NCBI GenBank assembly: GCA_022845895.1
Contig: AP025573.1
Location: forward strand, 2,204,501-2,268,500
Reading direction: 5' to 3'
Source: Lachnospiraceae bacterium
Lineage (GTDB): Bacteria > Bacillota > Clostridia > Lachnospirales > Lachnospiraceae
Length of the DNA: 64,000 bases
The notes under the pieces were generated by a model that saw nothing but the letters and a program-made list of their open reading frames with translations, had not been told where the DNA came from and ran no database searches. A program made the translations under genes and the position numbers. Below are positions 62,428 to 64,000 of the stretch, one piece after another. The stretch's first letter is position 1; each line of letters begins with the position of its first letter.

Positions 62428-63801
62428 TTAGCTTAATCGTCTGATTAATTCGCCCACGCCTTTTTCTGCTGTAATCTTTCCATCTTCGGCAACGACATTC
62501 CCGCGGATGACCGTACATACCGGCTGTCCCTTGCCCTTCATGCCGACAAATGCAGATATTTTATTAACATACAGGAGAGAATCACTTGTTATCTCCCATT
62601 CCTTCTGCGGGTCGACGATTACCAGGTCCGCGTCAAATCCCGGCTTGATATCTCCCTTTCTGCCGTAGATTCCGAACGCCCTGGCCGGAAGCTTTGCCAT
62701 AGAATTAGCAAGCACGGCAGGGCTTACGCCCCTCTTAACGCACCCTTCGTTGAACGCCACCTGGAAACCGCTCTGGATTCCGCTGATGCCTCCCCATACG
62801 TCGAATACATTCTCTATCTTACTGCCAAGAATTTCTTTGAACTTCTCATCATAGGAGCACGGGGAATGGTCGCTTGCAATTCCGCTGAACGTACCGTCTT
62901 CTACATATGTCCACAATCTGTCTACTTCGTCCTGGGAACGGAGCGGAGGCGCACACTTGAACATCGGACCGTTTTCTATGACGTCCCTGTCCGTGAGGCT
63001 TAAGTAATGGGAACACGTTTCGGCTGTTATATCATAGCCTTCCTGCTGTGCTTCCTTAATCTTCTGTGCCACATCGGGGCTGCTCACATGGCAGATATGT
63101 ACCTTGCATCCCGTTGCCTTGGCAATCTCAATCATGTCTACGGTCGCCACCATCTCGGCGATGACCGGTCTGGAATCCAGAAAGCCCTGCCAGTCTAGAT
63201 GGCCTTCCTTTTTCATCCTGGCCTCCTGCCATTTGATTATGGAAAAGTCTTCGCAGTGGAAGCCTGCCCGACCGCCAAATTCTTTGATGCGCTGCATCGC
63301 TTCATATGCCTGCCCGTAATTTAAGGAACTGTAATCCGGGGATACGGGACCGATAAATGATTTGAATGCTACACATCCTTTGTCGTGCATCCCTTTTAAA
63401 TCCTCAAAATTATCCGGTACGAGGCCTCCCCAGAAGCAATAGTCTGAGTAGGCATTGCTGTCCACTTTTTCCACCTTCCGGTCAAACAGGTCTGCATTCG
63501 TCATGGCCGGTTCGTTCTGCAGCGGCATATCTATAATTGTCGTATAGCCGCCGACCGCGGCCGCGGCCGTACCATGCTCATAATCTTCCCGCCACTCATA
63601 TCCAGGGTCATTCAGATGTGCATGCGTATCGATGGCTCCGGGGAACACATAGTTCCCCTTCGCGTCTATGACTTTTGAAGCCTCAGGCTCGATGCCTGCG
63701 GCCAGCACGGCTGCTATTTTACCGTCTTTTACAGCTATGTTCCCTTCTGAGACAGCATCTGCCGTTACAATTTTTCCATTTTTCACTAGAACATCATACA
63801 T
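62428..63801 (-). CDS. allB: allantoinase
   Basis: A 457-residue cyclic amidohydrolase that opens the hydantoin ring of allantoin to allantoate. The binuclear metal site is complete: H60 and H62 in DTHAHLNDPG, carboxylated-lysine candidate K147 in VAFKSFIG, H182, H238 (HICHVSSP) and D311 in ASDHSP. GGAGGC precedes the ATG. Dihydropyrimidinase and hydantoinase are close relatives, but the neighbours AllE and AllD make allantoinase the best call. Confidence 0.93.
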   Translation of the reverse strand: MYDVLVKNGKIVTADAVSEGNIAVKDGKIAAVLAAGIEPEASKVIDAKGNYVFPGAIDTHAHLNDPGYEWREDYEHGTAAAAVGGYTTIIDMPLQNEPAMTNADLFDRKVEKVDSNAYSDYCFWGGLVPDNFEDLKGMHDKGCVAFKSFIGPVSPDYSSLNYGQAYEAMQRIKEFGGRAGFHCEDFSIIKWQEARMKKEGHLDWQGFLDSRPVIAEMVATVDMIEIAKATGCKVHICHVSSPDVAQKIKEAQQEGYDITAETCSHYLSLTDRDVIENGPMFKCAPPLRSQDEVDRLWTYVEDGTFSGIASDHSPCSYDEKFKEILGSKIENVFDVWGGISGIQSGFQVAFNEGCVKRGVSPAVLANSMAKLPARAFGIYGRKGDIKPGFDADLVIVDPQKEWEITSDSLLYVNKISAFVGMKGKGQPVCTVIRGNVVAEDGKITAEKGVGELIRRLS

Positions 63802-63816
63802 ATGTATTGCCTCCTA

Positions 63817-64000
63817 TCACTTCTCAAGAGAAGTTCCTTTCCTGAAACGTCCGCATGACGGCATCTTCTTCATACAGAAATAGTATACCAGCCCTGTCGG
63901 TATCGTGGCTGTAAAGAAGGAAATGTCTACATTGATCAGCCCGATGACCGCGCCTACGGCCGTCGCTATAATGGCTGCCCAGTTGATGCCGGCATGGTTT
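63817..64000 (-). CDS. second NCS1 family permease (3' end only)
   Basis: The last 61 codons of a gene that runs off the right edge. The end aligns with the C terminus of the permease at 61035 (INWAAIIATAVGAVIGLI; IPTGLVYYF; FRKGTSLEK), so it is a paralogue. It stops 16 bases before the allB start and is expected to be in the same operon. Substrate unknown, presumably a ureide or purine. Confidence 0.9.
   Translation of the reverse strand, partial: NHAGINWAAIIATAVGAVIGLINVDISFFTATIPTGLVYYFCMKKMPSCGRFRKGTSLEK

Overview
The window comes from a spore-forming, anaerobic member of the Clostridia, most likely Lachnospiraceae. It carries the sporulation genes gpr and spoIIP, a three-subunit [FeFe]-hydrogenase, Firmicutes-style promoters and AGGAGG ribosome binding sites, and the rimP-nusA-ylxR-ylxQ-infB-rbfA-nrnA-truB-ribF gene order. 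The species cannot be named from the sequence alone. Most genes lie on the minus strand.

Layout. Positions 1-1140: an ABC ATPase cut by the window edge and its TetR repressor. 1342-6666: a 2-aminoethylphosphonate (AEP) uptake and degradation operon (ATPase, fused permease, binding protein, phnW, phnX). 6667-7568: about 900 bases without a gene, holding two inverted copies of a structured repeat and a long hairpin. 7569-9500: a glycosyltransferase with the toxin-type sugar-transferase fold and a ketopantoate-reductase-like enzyme. 9608-28075: a translation/RNA block (pnp, rpsO, ribF, truB, nrnA, rbfA, infB, ylxQ, ylxR, nusA, rimP), interrupted between pnp and rpsO by hydCBA, an XRE regulator and a PAP2 phosphatase, and between rpsO and ribF by a Na/Pi transporter. 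28251-34836: parC, parE, spoIIP, gpr. 35016-38494: rpsT, two tandem phosphoribosyltransferase-like paralogues, ilvC and ilvN. 38722-42126: a response regulator, an ABC transporter and a histidine kinase. 42140-42660: the second inverted pair of the structured repeat. 42665-64000: a large catabolic cluster centred on allantoin.

The allantoin cluster reads as an anaerobic, ATP-yielding route. NCS1 permeases bring allantoin in, AllB opens the ring, an M20 hydrolase acts on allantoate, AllE makes ureidoglycolate, and AllD oxidises it to oxalurate. A fused FdrA-YlbE protein together with carbamate kinase would turn oxalurate into oxamate, ammonia, CO2 and ATP. A lactate-permease-family transporter with a small two-helix membrane protein sits directly behind carbamate kinase. 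Oxamate resembles pyruvate and lactate, so I propose this transporter exports oxamate. Two regulators lie inside the cluster: a PucR-type protein and an unusual XRE-GntR-FCD fusion. A side module of a second M20 hydrolase, an FAD amine oxidoreductase and EtfBA probably oxidises an amino acid released from a carbamoylated or related precursor.

The strongest candidate for something undescribed is the repeat found as two head-to-head pairs at 6785-7527 and 42140-42660. The four copies differ in primary sequence but keep long stems through paired base changes, which points to a conserved RNA or DNA fold and not to a coding sequence. Other regulatory signals visible by eye include a near-consensus Rex site in front of hydCBA, four phased direct repeats in front of the two-component-linked ABC transporter, and a long structured pnp leader.
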